A stretch of DNA of 64,000 bases, from assembly GCF_000716595.1 (NCBI RefSeq), contig NZ_JNXC01000025.1, forward strand, positions 1 to 64,000. The letters are read 5' to 3'. The notes beneath the pieces were generated by a model, which made no database searches, was not told the origin of the DNA, and saw nothing but the letters and a program-made list of their open reading frames with translations. This stretch comes from Saccharothrix sp. NRRL B-16314 (GTDB lineage: Bacteria > Actinomycetota > Actinomycetes > Mycobacteriales > Pseudonocardiaceae). The stretch's first letter is position 1. Every line of letters begins with the position of its first letter. The position numbers and the translations under genes are program-made. Positions 8,918 through 16,968 of the stretch are shown piece after piece.

Positions 8918-10142
8918 AGTCGAAGTCCTCGCGTTCCCGAAGGGTGTGCACGATCCAGTGGTGACCCAACTCCCACGCCCGTGCGCCGACCTCCCGGACC
9001 TGCTCCGGGCTCATTCTCATCGCGCGGTCGCGAATGGTCGCGGGATTGCGCAACAGCGCCTTCACGGTCTCATCGACAGCGAACAGGCGCACGGCCCTGT
9101 CATCGGCTGGCACATAACGCACCGCGACGACCACCGCCGTGTCGTCGGTCTCGATGCGCAAGCCGATCGGCTCCAACAGCAGACCGTCCTCGGCCAGATC
9201 CACCGCCTGGTCACCGGTGATCGGCAACTGCCAGCGGGCCGGACCGTCGGCCCGCAGTGCGGTGGACCCCGCGTTCCCGGTGGCGGCCTCCCACACTGCG
9301 GACCGGTGACGCGCGTCCCCGAGCTGCGAAGCAAGGCTTGACCAGGCACGGACCAGGCCCTCCGCGTCGTCCAGTCGCAACAGCGCAGGCGCTCGGCGGC
9401 GCTCGCGCCCTCGTTCCCTCGCGCGGCTGTCGTTCTCCGCAGGGGCGAATTCGACCAGGATCGGTGTGCGATCGCCGTCGAAGGTGACTGTCGCCGTGCA
9501 GGTGTATGCCGGGCATACCGGTACGTGGGATTCGCCGACGCGGTGCAGAACACCGGTCAAGCCGGGTGGGTCCGGCGTTCCCGGTTGCTCCACGGTGGAG
9601 ATGACGGTCGTCGGCAGGTTGGCCACCTTGCCCTTGGCGATGTAGGTCGAAACCAGCTCGTGCCGACTGCGGGCGTGCAGGGAGTACGGCAGCGGAGCCA
9701 CCGAGTGAGGCGTCGGTTTCACCCGATCGAAGTCCTTCAACCCGGTGATCACCACCAGGTCGTCGCTGTGGGGCAGGAACAGCAGGTCGAGAACGTCTTC
9801 GCGTCTCGTCACCGCGGTTCCCTCGTCGATGGCGGCCTTCGTCTGCCTGGTTGGTGTGAAGGTCCCTTGGTGCTCGGTGACCAGCCGCATGGCGCTCAGC
9901 CGTCTGCCTACGGCCGCCCAGATCGTCTTCGGCACCTCGGTGAGCTCCACCAGGAGTTCCGTGTCCACTTTGCCGAGGCGTTGGGCGGCTTCCATCAGCA
10001 GGCGGTCCGGGGCGCCGAGTTCGGTCGCCTCCGCGTGCACGACGGTCACGTCGTGCCACACCACCATCGGCAACAGCGTGGTGACGACCATCATCGGCTT
10101 GTCGCCTGTGGGCGCGGAATCGGTCCTTGAGAACAGAATCAC
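8910..10142 (-). CDS. Unknown protein with winged-helix-like segment (defence operon gene 3)
   Basis: I do not recognise a family for this roughly 410-residue soluble protein. Residues of about 45-110 (LVELTEVPKTIWAAVGRRL, then MRLVTEHQGTFTPTR) look like a winged helix-turn-helix, suggesting nucleic acid or protein binding. The middle holds a stretch of beta-type sequence around 170-230, and the C-terminus is helical and acidic (REREDFDYD). The GTG at 10142 overlaps the helicase stop (GTGA). The frame stays open further upstream, but that part is only the shadow of the helicase gene. An ATG at 10094 is the alternative start. Tight coupling on both sides shows it is a core component of the helicase/PLD system; an adaptor or specificity role is a guess. 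Confidence 0.75.
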   Translation of the reverse strand: MILFSRTDSAPTGDKPMMVVTTLLPMVVWHDVTVVHAEATELGAPDRLLMEAAQRLGKVDTELLVELTEVPKTIWAAVGRRLSAMRLVTEHQGTFTPTRQTKAAIDEGTAVTRREDVLDLLFLPHSDDLVVITGLKDFDRVKPTPHSVAPLPYSLHARSRHELVSTYIAKGKVANLPTTVISTVEQPGTPDPPGLTGVLHRVGESHVPVCPAYTCTATVTFDGDRTPILVEFAPAENDSRARERGRERRRAPALLRLDDAEGLVRAWSSLASQLGDARHRSAVWEAATGNAGSTALRADGPARWQLPITGDQAVDLAEDGLLLEPIGLRIETDDTAVVVAVRYVPADDRAVRLFAVDETVKALLRNPATIRDRAMRMSPEQVREVGARAWELGHHWIVHTLREREDFDYD

Positions 10143-13100
10143 CTGCGGCTCCGCGGACTGTCGTGCACGAAGTCTGTGATCAGCGTCGCCCGGCCTCGGT
10201 CGATCAACTTGAACAGGTTGGTGTAGAAGGCTTCCGAGGCAGGTACACCGGCCAACCTCTTCAGCGTCGGTTGGTGACCGACCAGGACAAGCGCGCGGCG
10301 GGCCCTGGTGCAGGCCACGTTGAGTCGGTTGACGTTCTGCAGCCAACGCCCCCACGTGACGCTCAGCCGGGGAACGGATCGTGGTACTCCGCTCGTCCGG
10401 CAGAAGCTGACGATCACCAGGTCGCTCTGCTGTCCCTGGATGCGGTCGACAGAGTCCACGACCTGGAAGGCGAGCTTGGTGAAGGCGGGGTAGTGGGGAT
10501 GACCCAGCAGACGCCTGACCAGGTGGGCCTGCGCTCCGTACATCGTCAACACGCTCACGGTGATGCCGCTGTCGTTGCGGTTGCGCAGCTCGCGTTCCCA
10601 ATGGCGGCAGACATCAGCGACCAGCTCCGCCTCCACCTCGTTGACGAAGCTGGTGGATCCGCCCGGCCTGCTTTCAGTCGGACGGCGCGCCGCTGTGTCG
10701 AGGAACGTCAACGGTTTGGGGAAGGTTCCGCTCACCAGCGGGGTCACGCTGGCACGAACCAGTGCTTCGACGGGCGCGGTGCGGTAGTCACCGCCGTAGA
10801 CGGGGTGGCGTACCAGCTCGGCCAGCTCGGCCACCATGCGGCGCTGTTCGACCAACCGCTGCCGCAAGCCGATGTCCACTCTCGTCACCGACCGCTCGAA
10901 CACGCTGCTGACCAGGTGGCGGTGCATGGTCTCCAGCAGCCAACGCTCGGGCTCGCCGCCGCCGGGTGCCCGCGAGACCTGGTTGGTGTAGGGCTCTCGG
11001 TGCACCGCCTGCCACGATCCGTCGACGACCATGCGCTCGGCCTCTTCCAGCACGCTTCGTGTGCGGAACTGGTGGAGTTCCTCGTCGTCGTACCTTTTCC
11101 AGATCTCCGCCAACCGATCGACGGCCTGTCCGAGGTCCAACCGCTCGTCCCGGTCGGACAGGTGCAGGGCGGCGAGCGCGTGGAGGTGGTGCTCGTCGAC
11201 CGGCTCCACGTAGGGCCGCAGCTGCTTCTCGTCACCGACTAGCACCCACCGACGTGCCTTGCGCGCAGGGATCAGGAACTCGGCGCTGGTGACCTTGCTG
11301 GCCTCGTCGACCACGAGGGTGTCGTAGTCCAGGTCCCGGAAGTAGGGATCGCCGCCGAAGCCGGTCGTGGTGCTGCACACGAGGTTGACCGCGCCGCTGA
11401 GCCCTTGTGCCAGCGCCGCCGTGGCCTGCTGTTCTCCCGCCCACGCTCCGCCGGTCCCCAGCAGGTCGAACCACCGCTGCTGGAGCTGGACCTTGGCTTC
11501 GAGCAGCGCTGCCTCACGCGTCAGCTCGGTAAGACGCGACGGCACCCCGGCAGGGTCGGCGGTGGTGGCGGCCATGCCGACCTCGGCCAGGACCACTGCA
11601 GCATCGTTCAGGTCGGTGCCTGCCTGGTCGAGACGGTCTCGTGCCGCACCCAGTGTCGCGGTGTCGTGCCGCTCCTCCGTGTCGGCCTCGACCGTGCCGC
11701 TGTCGTGCTCGGCGAGCGCGGTATCGAACTCCGTGGCCAGCACGAGGTACTCCTGACGCGCCACGCGGCTCCGCCGCCGCAACGCCTCTACGGCACGTCG
11801 TCGTCGCCCGGTCGTGCCCAGCCCGATCGTCGTCAGAAGTCGGGAGATGACACCGGTCGGCTGGGGGGACGACAGATGCCGGTCCAGGTCCCGCTCGACA
11901 TCGCTGATCAGATCGGCCTGCCGCGCCACGCGCCTGCGCCGACCTGCCAGCGTCTCGAACAGTCGAACCCGTTCCCGGGCGCGGATCCGGCTCCGTGCCG
12001 TGCACTCGGACTCGATGACCCCGAGGTCGCCGCGCGCCGCGCGGTAGGCGTCGTGGGCGTTGCGCCACCGCAGCAACGCCTTGCGCCGGGCCTCGACCCG
12101 GTCCCGCTGCGCTCGCCACCGCGCCGCCCTGCCGTCCGACACGGCGTCGAGCGCGGACGACGCCATCTCGCGGAAGCCGCTCCTGGTCAGGTGACGCAGG
12201 TCGGTCGCGACCAAATCGTCGTTCCAGGACAGCCGGATGGGCAGCACGCCGGGTTCTTCGTTGAGCCGGCGCAGGACCTCGTCCAGCGCGACGTGGGTCG
12301 GCGCTGTGAGCAGGACTCGCTCGCCGCGCCTGGTCAACCTGCTCACGAGTTCGGTGATGACCTGCGTCTTGCCGGTGCCCGGCGGTCCCTGGATGAAGAA
12401 GGCGTGGGGTGCGGCCAGGGCGCCCGCCACAGCCCGCTTCTGTTCGCTGTTGAGCGGCAACCGGGGTGACTCGACCGGCGGCAGCGAGGTCGGCGCGCCT
12501 AGGTTGCCCGGGTGGCACAGCAACGTCGCCAACGTCGTCCAGTTGCCCACCACGCGTTCGTCCATGAACTCGTGCAGCGCCGCCAGATGTCGGCTGAACC
12601 GGAAGTCGTCGGTTTCGGTCACCACCACCCGGGTGCCCGGCTCCCACGTGCCGCGGCGCGGCCGTTCCAGCAACAGGACGTCATCACCGAAGTGGACCAC
12701 CCTCACCGGCACCGCGCGTCCGCCCACCTCCGGAGTGAGGTTCAGCCGAACGCCCTCGGCCCACTGCAGGGCAGCCGACCGGTCCAGGACCACAGCCAAC
12801 CCGCCGGCACGGGGAGCAGACCGGTCCAACACCTCGTCTGCGGCCACGACAGTGCCGGTCGCGGTGACCTTGGCACTGGACTTGGCCCGAAGCTCGACCA
12901 AGGTCATCAGCGAGCGCAGCGACCCGTACTGACGTCGGACCTCGTCGCGCAGGTCCGAGTGCCGCTCGGGGGTCAGCCGCAACTTGGTCAAAGCCGATTC
13001 GGCCTCGGCGAGGCGACGCAGCTGCAGCGCGCTCTGCTGGAGCCCTTCAAGATCGCAGTGGTTGCCCGCATACACCTCACCGAACGTGACGGTCTCCGGC

Positions 13101-13495
13101 ACGATCCACTCGCCGACCCGTGGTTGCCTGCGTCTGAGGCGCACGGCATTGTCCAGCACGGCCAGGCGCACCGACTCGTCCCCGCGGAACTCCTCCGTGT
13201 GTACCCAGATGTCCAATCTGTCCGTGCGCAGCCGGTAGGTCGGGCGATTGTGCTTGTCCTCGTCCTTGCGGTGGAGCTGAAAACCCTCCGCCAACTCGGC
13301 AAGGACCAGTTCCTGCGTGATGCCCTGCTTGCCCAGACGCGCGTCCAAGGCGGCGGGGAACACTGTGAAGACAAGACTCGGTCGCAGCAGCGCGTCCCGC
13401 AGACCCAGCTCCGACAAAAACTGCTTGCGGAACTCGGCACGCCACACCGGCGGCACCGTCGTCGACCGACCGCCGTTGCGGTCCCTCGAGCTCAT
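10139..13495 (-). CDS. SF1 Upf1/Dna2-like helicase (COG1112 type, defence operon gene 2)
   Basis: This protein of about 1118 residues carries a complete superfamily 1 helicase engine. Walker A GPPGTGKT is near residue 368. The DEAS box (TLVVDEAS) is near 730, GDEKQLRP is near 757, and the C-terminal RecA-like motifs RIQGQQSDLVIVSF and NVACTRARRALVLVG are near 1030-1070. A long insert of about 250 residues between motifs Ia and II is helical and charged. The N-terminal 350 residues are an accessory region without a recognised domain. The ATG at 13495 overlaps the CARF gene stop (ATGA); the longer open frame upstream is a shadow. COG1112 helicases paired with PLD nucleases define Mokosh-type defence, and this helicase shows no obvious kinase domain. 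Confidence 0.9.
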   Translation of the reverse strand: MSSRDRNGGRSTTVPPVWRAEFRKQFLSELGLRDALLRPSLVFTVFPAALDARLGKQGITQELVLAELAEGFQLHRKDEDKHNRPTYRLRTDRLDIWVHTEEFRGDESVRLAVLDNAVRLRRRQPRVGEWIVPETVTFGEVYAGNHCDLEGLQQSALQLRRLAEAESALTKLRLTPERHSDLRDEVRRQYGSLRSLMTLVELRAKSSAKVTATGTVVAADEVLDRSAPRAGGLAVVLDRSAALQWAEGVRLNLTPEVGGRAVPVRVVHFGDDVLLLERPRRGTWEPGTRVVVTETDDFRFSRHLAALHEFMDERVVGNWTTLATLLCHPGNLGAPTSLPPVESPRLPLNSEQKRAVAGALAAPHAFFIQGPPGTGKTQVITELVSRLTRRGERVLLTAPTHVALDEVLRRLNEEPGVLPIRLSWNDDLVATDLRHLTRSGFREMASSALDAVSDGRAARWRAQRDRVEARRKALLRWRNAHDAYRAARGDLGVIESECTARSRIRARERVRLFETLAGRRRRVARQADLISDVERDLDRHLSSPQPTGVISRLLTTIGLGTTGRRRRAVEALRRRSRVARQEYLVLATEFDTALAEHDSGTVEADTEERHDTATLGAARDRLDQAGTDLNDAAVVLAEVGMAATTADPAGVPSRLTELTREAALLEAKVQLQQRWFDLLGTGGAWAGEQQATAALAQGLSGAVNLVCSTTTGFGGDPYFRDLDYDTLVVDEASKVTSAEFLIPARKARRWVLVGDEKQLRPYVEPVDEHHLHALAALHLSDRDERLDLGQAVDRLAEIWKRYDDEELHQFRTRSVLEEAERMVVDGSWQAVHREPYTNQVSRAPGGGEPERWLLETMHRHLVSSVFERSVTRVDIGLRQRLVEQRRMVAELAELVRHPVYGGDYRTAPVEALVRASVTPLVSGTFPKPLTFLDTAARRPTESRPGGSTSFVNEVEAELVADVCRHWERELRNRNDSGITVSVLTMYGAQAHLVRRLLGHPHYPAFTKLAFQVVDSVDRIQGQQSDLVIVSFCRTSGVPRSVPRLSVTWGRWLQNVNRLNVACTRARRALVLVGHQPTLKRLAGVPASEAFYTNLFKLIDRGRATLITDFVHDSPRSRR

Positions 13496-14958
13496 CGACC
13501 AGCCCTGATGAAGCGGAGACGGGCACGTAACTCGTCGAGGTTCTCGTCGGCGTGATGCAGAGTCCAGTACGCGCGCACGACCGACTGCGCCATGCTGTTG
13601 AGCTGCTCGGAATCGGTCTTCGACACGCTGCGATCGCCATGCGCCAGCACCGAGTCGTTGCGCACCCTCGCCAGATCGCGCAACGACCGCAGCTCGTCGA
13701 CCTCCCACAGACCCGCGAGGCGGAGCAGGTCATCGTCCAAGACGCGCAGAACGACCGCGGCCGAGAACAACCCGATGAACGGTGGAAGCGAGCGTCGCTT
13801 CTGCTGCCCGTCCACGAGGTTCATGACGTCGGTCCACGAGCGCTTGAACTGCTGCTGGTCCGTAGAGATCAGGTCGTACTCGGGATCGGAGTCGTCGAAG
13901 CCGGGAAATCGGACCTTCAACCGCTCGACCAGGCACCCTTCGATCGTGCGGTAGGACAGCAATGCGGCGAAATCATGCCGGCCGATACCGCGGTAGTGAT
14001 CATCGAGGATGTGGAACCCCAGCAGCAACGCCGATCTGTCGCGCCTGGCAAGCCTGCTGAGGAAGGAAAGTTGTCGTTCCAGGGAGGATGTCGTTTCCAC
14101 CGACAATGATCCCCGGATAGGGCTGAGTGTGGCGTGCACCCGGTCGATGCTCGTCGGCAACGCGGACAACTCCAGTGCACACCACGCGCGGTACAACTCC
14201 GACAACGCCGCCATGAAGCGCGCCCTGCCCGGTTCGGCGAGGCGGACCGCGAGGTCCTCGAAACGCGCGTGGGCGGCTTCGAACGCGCCACCGTCGAACG
14301 AGTGCTGCGCCGCACGCATCTCCTGCTCGCCGAACAGCGACGTCGGGTTGTCCAGCAGCAGCAACCGATCCGATCCCGGCACCGCCCGGCGCAACATCGG
14401 GTCCCAGTCGCTCTCCACGTAACAGATGCGCAGGTCGAGTTGCCATGCGGCCAACGCCGCCGCCGCGCTCATGACCTTCCTGCCACCCGTGATGTCGATG
14501 TAGGCGAGGGAAGGACGGCCCACCCGTCGCGCGTGTTCCTCCAACTCGGCCGCGACGATCCGGTAGATCCCGAGCGGATCGGTCGGCACACACCGCCTGG
14601 GCAGGAAGTCCTTGTGCTGCAACTTCCCCGAACCGACGATTCGCTCCCCCAAAACGTTGATGCTCTCCTCGGCGTCCTCGGACGTGATCACCACGAGCCG
14701 ACGGGGCTTGAGCAACTCGAAGGCCAGGATCGTCGTGGTGGGGGAGAAGCCGCAGAGGCTGATCAGCAGGTCGACGTCGCCGGGAGGCTGGGCGAGACTC
14801 CGGCTGGCCCGCGCGACCGACTCGCCGAGAAGGCGGTCCAGGTAGAACTCGTTCGCCTGCTCGTGTGGCCGGAGACCGTCACCGTAGGATTCCTCCCCCA
14901 GGCTGATTCGCCGCATTTGTGCGGCTAACTCATCGAAGTGCGCTTCCTCGCCCGTCAC
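13492..14958 (-). CDS. CARF-HEPN ribonuclease, Csm6-like (defence operon gene 1)
   Basis: This 488-residue protein resembles CRISPR-associated CARF-HEPN effectors (TIGR02710/Csm6-like). The N-terminal CARF-type Rossmann region includes SLCGFSPTTTILAFELLKP (about residues 68-86) and the signature IDITGGRKVMSAAAALA (about 154-170). These are the ligand-binding loops for cyclic oligoadenylate in type III CRISPR signalling. The C-terminal helical part ends in RNDSVLAH near residue 436, an R-x6-H HEPN RNase motif. The GTG at 14958 has GGGG about 8 nt upstream. No Cas10 or other type III gene is in the window, so its activating nucleotide must come from elsewhere or from another sensor. It leads a four-gene operon with helicase and PLD nuclease. 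Confidence 0.82.
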   Translation of the reverse strand: MTGEEAHFDELAAQMRRISLGEESYGDGLRPHEQANEFYLDRLLGESVARASRSLAQPPGDVDLLISLCGFSPTTTILAFELLKPRRLVVITSEDAEESINVLGERIVGSGKLQHKDFLPRRCVPTDPLGIYRIVAAELEEHARRVGRPSLAYIDITGGRKVMSAAAALAAWQLDLRICYVESDWDPMLRRAVPGSDRLLLLDNPTSLFGEQEMRAAQHSFDGGAFEAAHARFEDLAVRLAEPGRARFMAALSELYRAWCALELSALPTSIDRVHATLSPIRGSLSVETTSSLERQLSFLSRLARRDRSALLLGFHILDDHYRGIGRHDFAALLSYRTIEGCLVERLKVRFPGFDDSDPEYDLISTDQQQFKRSWTDVMNLVDGQQKRRSLPPFIGLFSAAVVLRVLDDDLLRLAGLWEVDELRSLRDLARVRNDSVLAHGDRSVSKTDSEQLNSMAQSVVRAYWTLHHADENLDELRARLRFIRAGR

Positions 14959-15277
14959 GGTAACCCCATGTGATCGACATGCCTCCTCCGGAGCTTTTGA
15001 TCACTCTATAGAACCCTCCCTCCTGTGCGCTCTGGCATTCCGAAACAGCGCCAATGGACAAAACTGAGCATGCCTCTATTCGATAGGAGTAGGAATAACA
15101 GTCGGCCACCCTGCGTTCCGGCTGAACTGGAGCCAGGGCGGTACCACCTTGGACCCGGCCTGCCGGCCAGTCGGCCGCTGGACGTGAGCTTCCCCCGGTA
15201 GTCTGATCCTCACCTGGTTGTACGGACTCGGGTTACTGGATGATCACGTGTCTCAGTAGCCCGGAGGACAGCCCACG
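14959..15277. other. AT-richer promoter region of the defence operon, then IS3 edge
   Basis: Bases 14990-15110 are distinctly AT-richer than the surroundings (for example TTTTGATCACTCTATAGA) and contain no gene, the usual look of a regulated promoter for the minus-strand operon. A TATAGA-like -10 on the minus strand lies near 15008, but no good -35 was identified. From about 15230 the sequence belongs to the decayed IS3 element. Confidence 0.4.
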
Positions 15278-15415
15278 ATGCCGGAGCGGTACCTACCCGA
15301 GTTCCGAAGCAAGGTCCTCGCCTTGGTCGCGTCCGACCGCCGTGTCACCCCGGGCGCGGCGGACCTCGACATCAGCGACCGGATGCCGCGGGCTCACCGA
15401 CGATCCAGGCGGCTC
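15278..15415 (+). pseudogene. IS3-family OrfA N-terminal fragment
   Basis: ATG at 15278 opens MPERYLPEFRSKVLALVASD and AADLDISD, the helix-turn-helix start of IS3-type OrfA transposase subunits. The match is lost after about 40 residues, where sequence shared with the recombinase relic at 48.4 kb begins. The matching OrfB remnant lies 1 kb downstream, as though a recombinase-bearing element had inserted into the IS. Confidence 0.65.
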
Positions 15416-15516
15416 GGACTGCTCCAATCAAGCGCATCTCCGCAGTTCTTCGTCATGACGGCGAGGGCATCTCGTCACCCCGGCGTCCATCCCCGTTCCG
15501 ACGTCGAGGACCAAGC

Positions 15517-16375
15517 ATGACGGTGCCCGACCTGCCACGCCCGACCACCCTCGCCGAGTGGATCGCCGCGACCATCCCACCGGGCATCCCGGCTCTGGAC
15601 GCCGCTCCGGTCGGAAGTCCGCGCTTCCTGTTCTACGGTCGCGCTTCTACCCATGAACACCAGAACCCACGCACCTCGCGGGCATGGCATCCGCGGCCTC
15701 GGGCGGCGGCGATGTTGCGCTACATCGCCACGAACGCGAACAAGGTCGACGGCGTGGTGGTCGCCGAGTACGAGCGCGCCTTTCTCGACAGCACCAGCCA
15801 GGTGCGGGAGCTGCGGGCGGTGCTTGAGCGGTACGGGGTGCAGTTGTGGCTGCCTGCCGGAGGCGGAGGGGCCTGTGGACTTCGGCAACCCCGCGCACGA
15901 AGCGCTGCTGGCGTTACTGGCGAAGCGCTCGCTCCCGGAGGTGCTGCGGTCCCAGCACCGAGTCGTCACTGCCATGCGCTTGCAGACCGTCGAGCAGGGA
16001 CGTCACCTCGGCGGCAGGCCGCCCTACGCTACCGGCTTGTAGACGTCGGCCCGCACCCGAATCGGGCGTTGGCGCGGCGCGGGGTGCGGCAGCAGCGGCT
16101 TGTGCCGAACCCGGCCACCTCACTCATCGTGAAGCGGCTCTTCACCTTACGTCTGGCCGGGCACAGTGCCGCGGGCATCGCCCACCGCCGCAACGAGCAG
16201 GTCGTGCCCAGCCCATCGAGCGCGGACGCGGAACGTGACCGGCGTCGAGTCGATGCGGGTTGGCCGCTGCGTACAGTGATGGTGATCCTGGGCAATCCGC
16301 GCTACACCGGTCGTCAGGTGTGGCACCGCACCAGCGCCGACCGCGCTCCCTGCCGGCTTGGATGGTCTGATCGCC
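15517..16375 (+). pseudogene. Serine recombinase, frameshifted
   Basis: The reading starts at ATG 15517 with PRFLFYGRAST, where the Ser of Y-x-R-x-S is the recombinase nucleophile, and continues to about 15860. It then shifts frame (LLALLAKRSLPEV, GRHLGGRPPYA) and shifts again after about 16035 (VGPHPNRALARRG, ILGNPRYTGRQVWHR). Together the pieces cover the resolvase domain and much of the recombinase domain of a large serine recombinase. At least two frameshifts make it inactive. Its 5' end is related to a second relic at 48.45-48.69 kb. Confidence 0.75.
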
Positions 16376-16399
16376 CCACCCGCTGGCCGAGCTGGCGTC

Positions 16400-16955
16400 G
16401 AACCCAGCGTCCGCAACGAGCAGCATGCATGGCGCGACTTCACCGCTACCGCGCCGAACCGGCTGTGGCCGGCAGACATCACCGAACACCGCACCGTTGA
16501 GGGAAGTTGCACCTCTGCACGGTCAAGGATGTCTGGTCCAACCGGATCGTGGGCTGCTCCATCGACTCCCGGATGAAGTCCCGCCTGGCCTTCGCCGTGC
16601 TCACCAACGCCCTCGCCCGCCGCGACGAGGCCGCCGGCTGCGTGGTGCACACCGACCGCGGATCGCAATTTCGATCCAAAAATTCGTCCGGGCGCTCGCT
16701 CGTAACGGCCTGACCGGCTCGATGGGTCGGGTCGGCGCCGCGGGCGACAACGCCGCCATGGAGAGCTTCTTCGCGTTGCTGCAGAACGATGTCCCCGACC
16801 AGCGTACCTGGTCCACCCGAGACGAACTCCGGACCGCGATCGTCACCTGGATCGAACGCACCTACCACCGCCGCAGACGCCATGCCGCCCTCGGCTGGTT
16901 GACCCCCGTCGAATACGAAGCGATCATGAGTACGCCAGCCGTCCAGGCTGCGTGA
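16400..16955 (+). pseudogene. IS3-family OrfB, frameshifted
   Basis: Pieces in different frames cover the DDE integrase core: HAWRDFTATAPNRLW with ADITEHRT (first Asp), LCTVKDVWSNRIVG, HTDRGSQFRS (second Asp), and GDNAAMESFFALLQ (Glu), ending with RRRHAALGWLTPVEYE and a stop at 16953-16955. Two or more frameshifts separate them. The element ends 14 nt before the AfsR-like gene stop. Confidence 0.8.
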
Positions 16956-16968
16956 CCACCACCGTCAC

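Noticed and set aside
10139..15000. Calling the operon a standard Mokosh or DISARM system
   Set aside because: Helicase plus PLD fits Mokosh, but no kinase domain was seen, and a CARF-HEPN gene and an unknown third gene are coupled. No DrmB/DUF1998 or methylase is present for DISARM.
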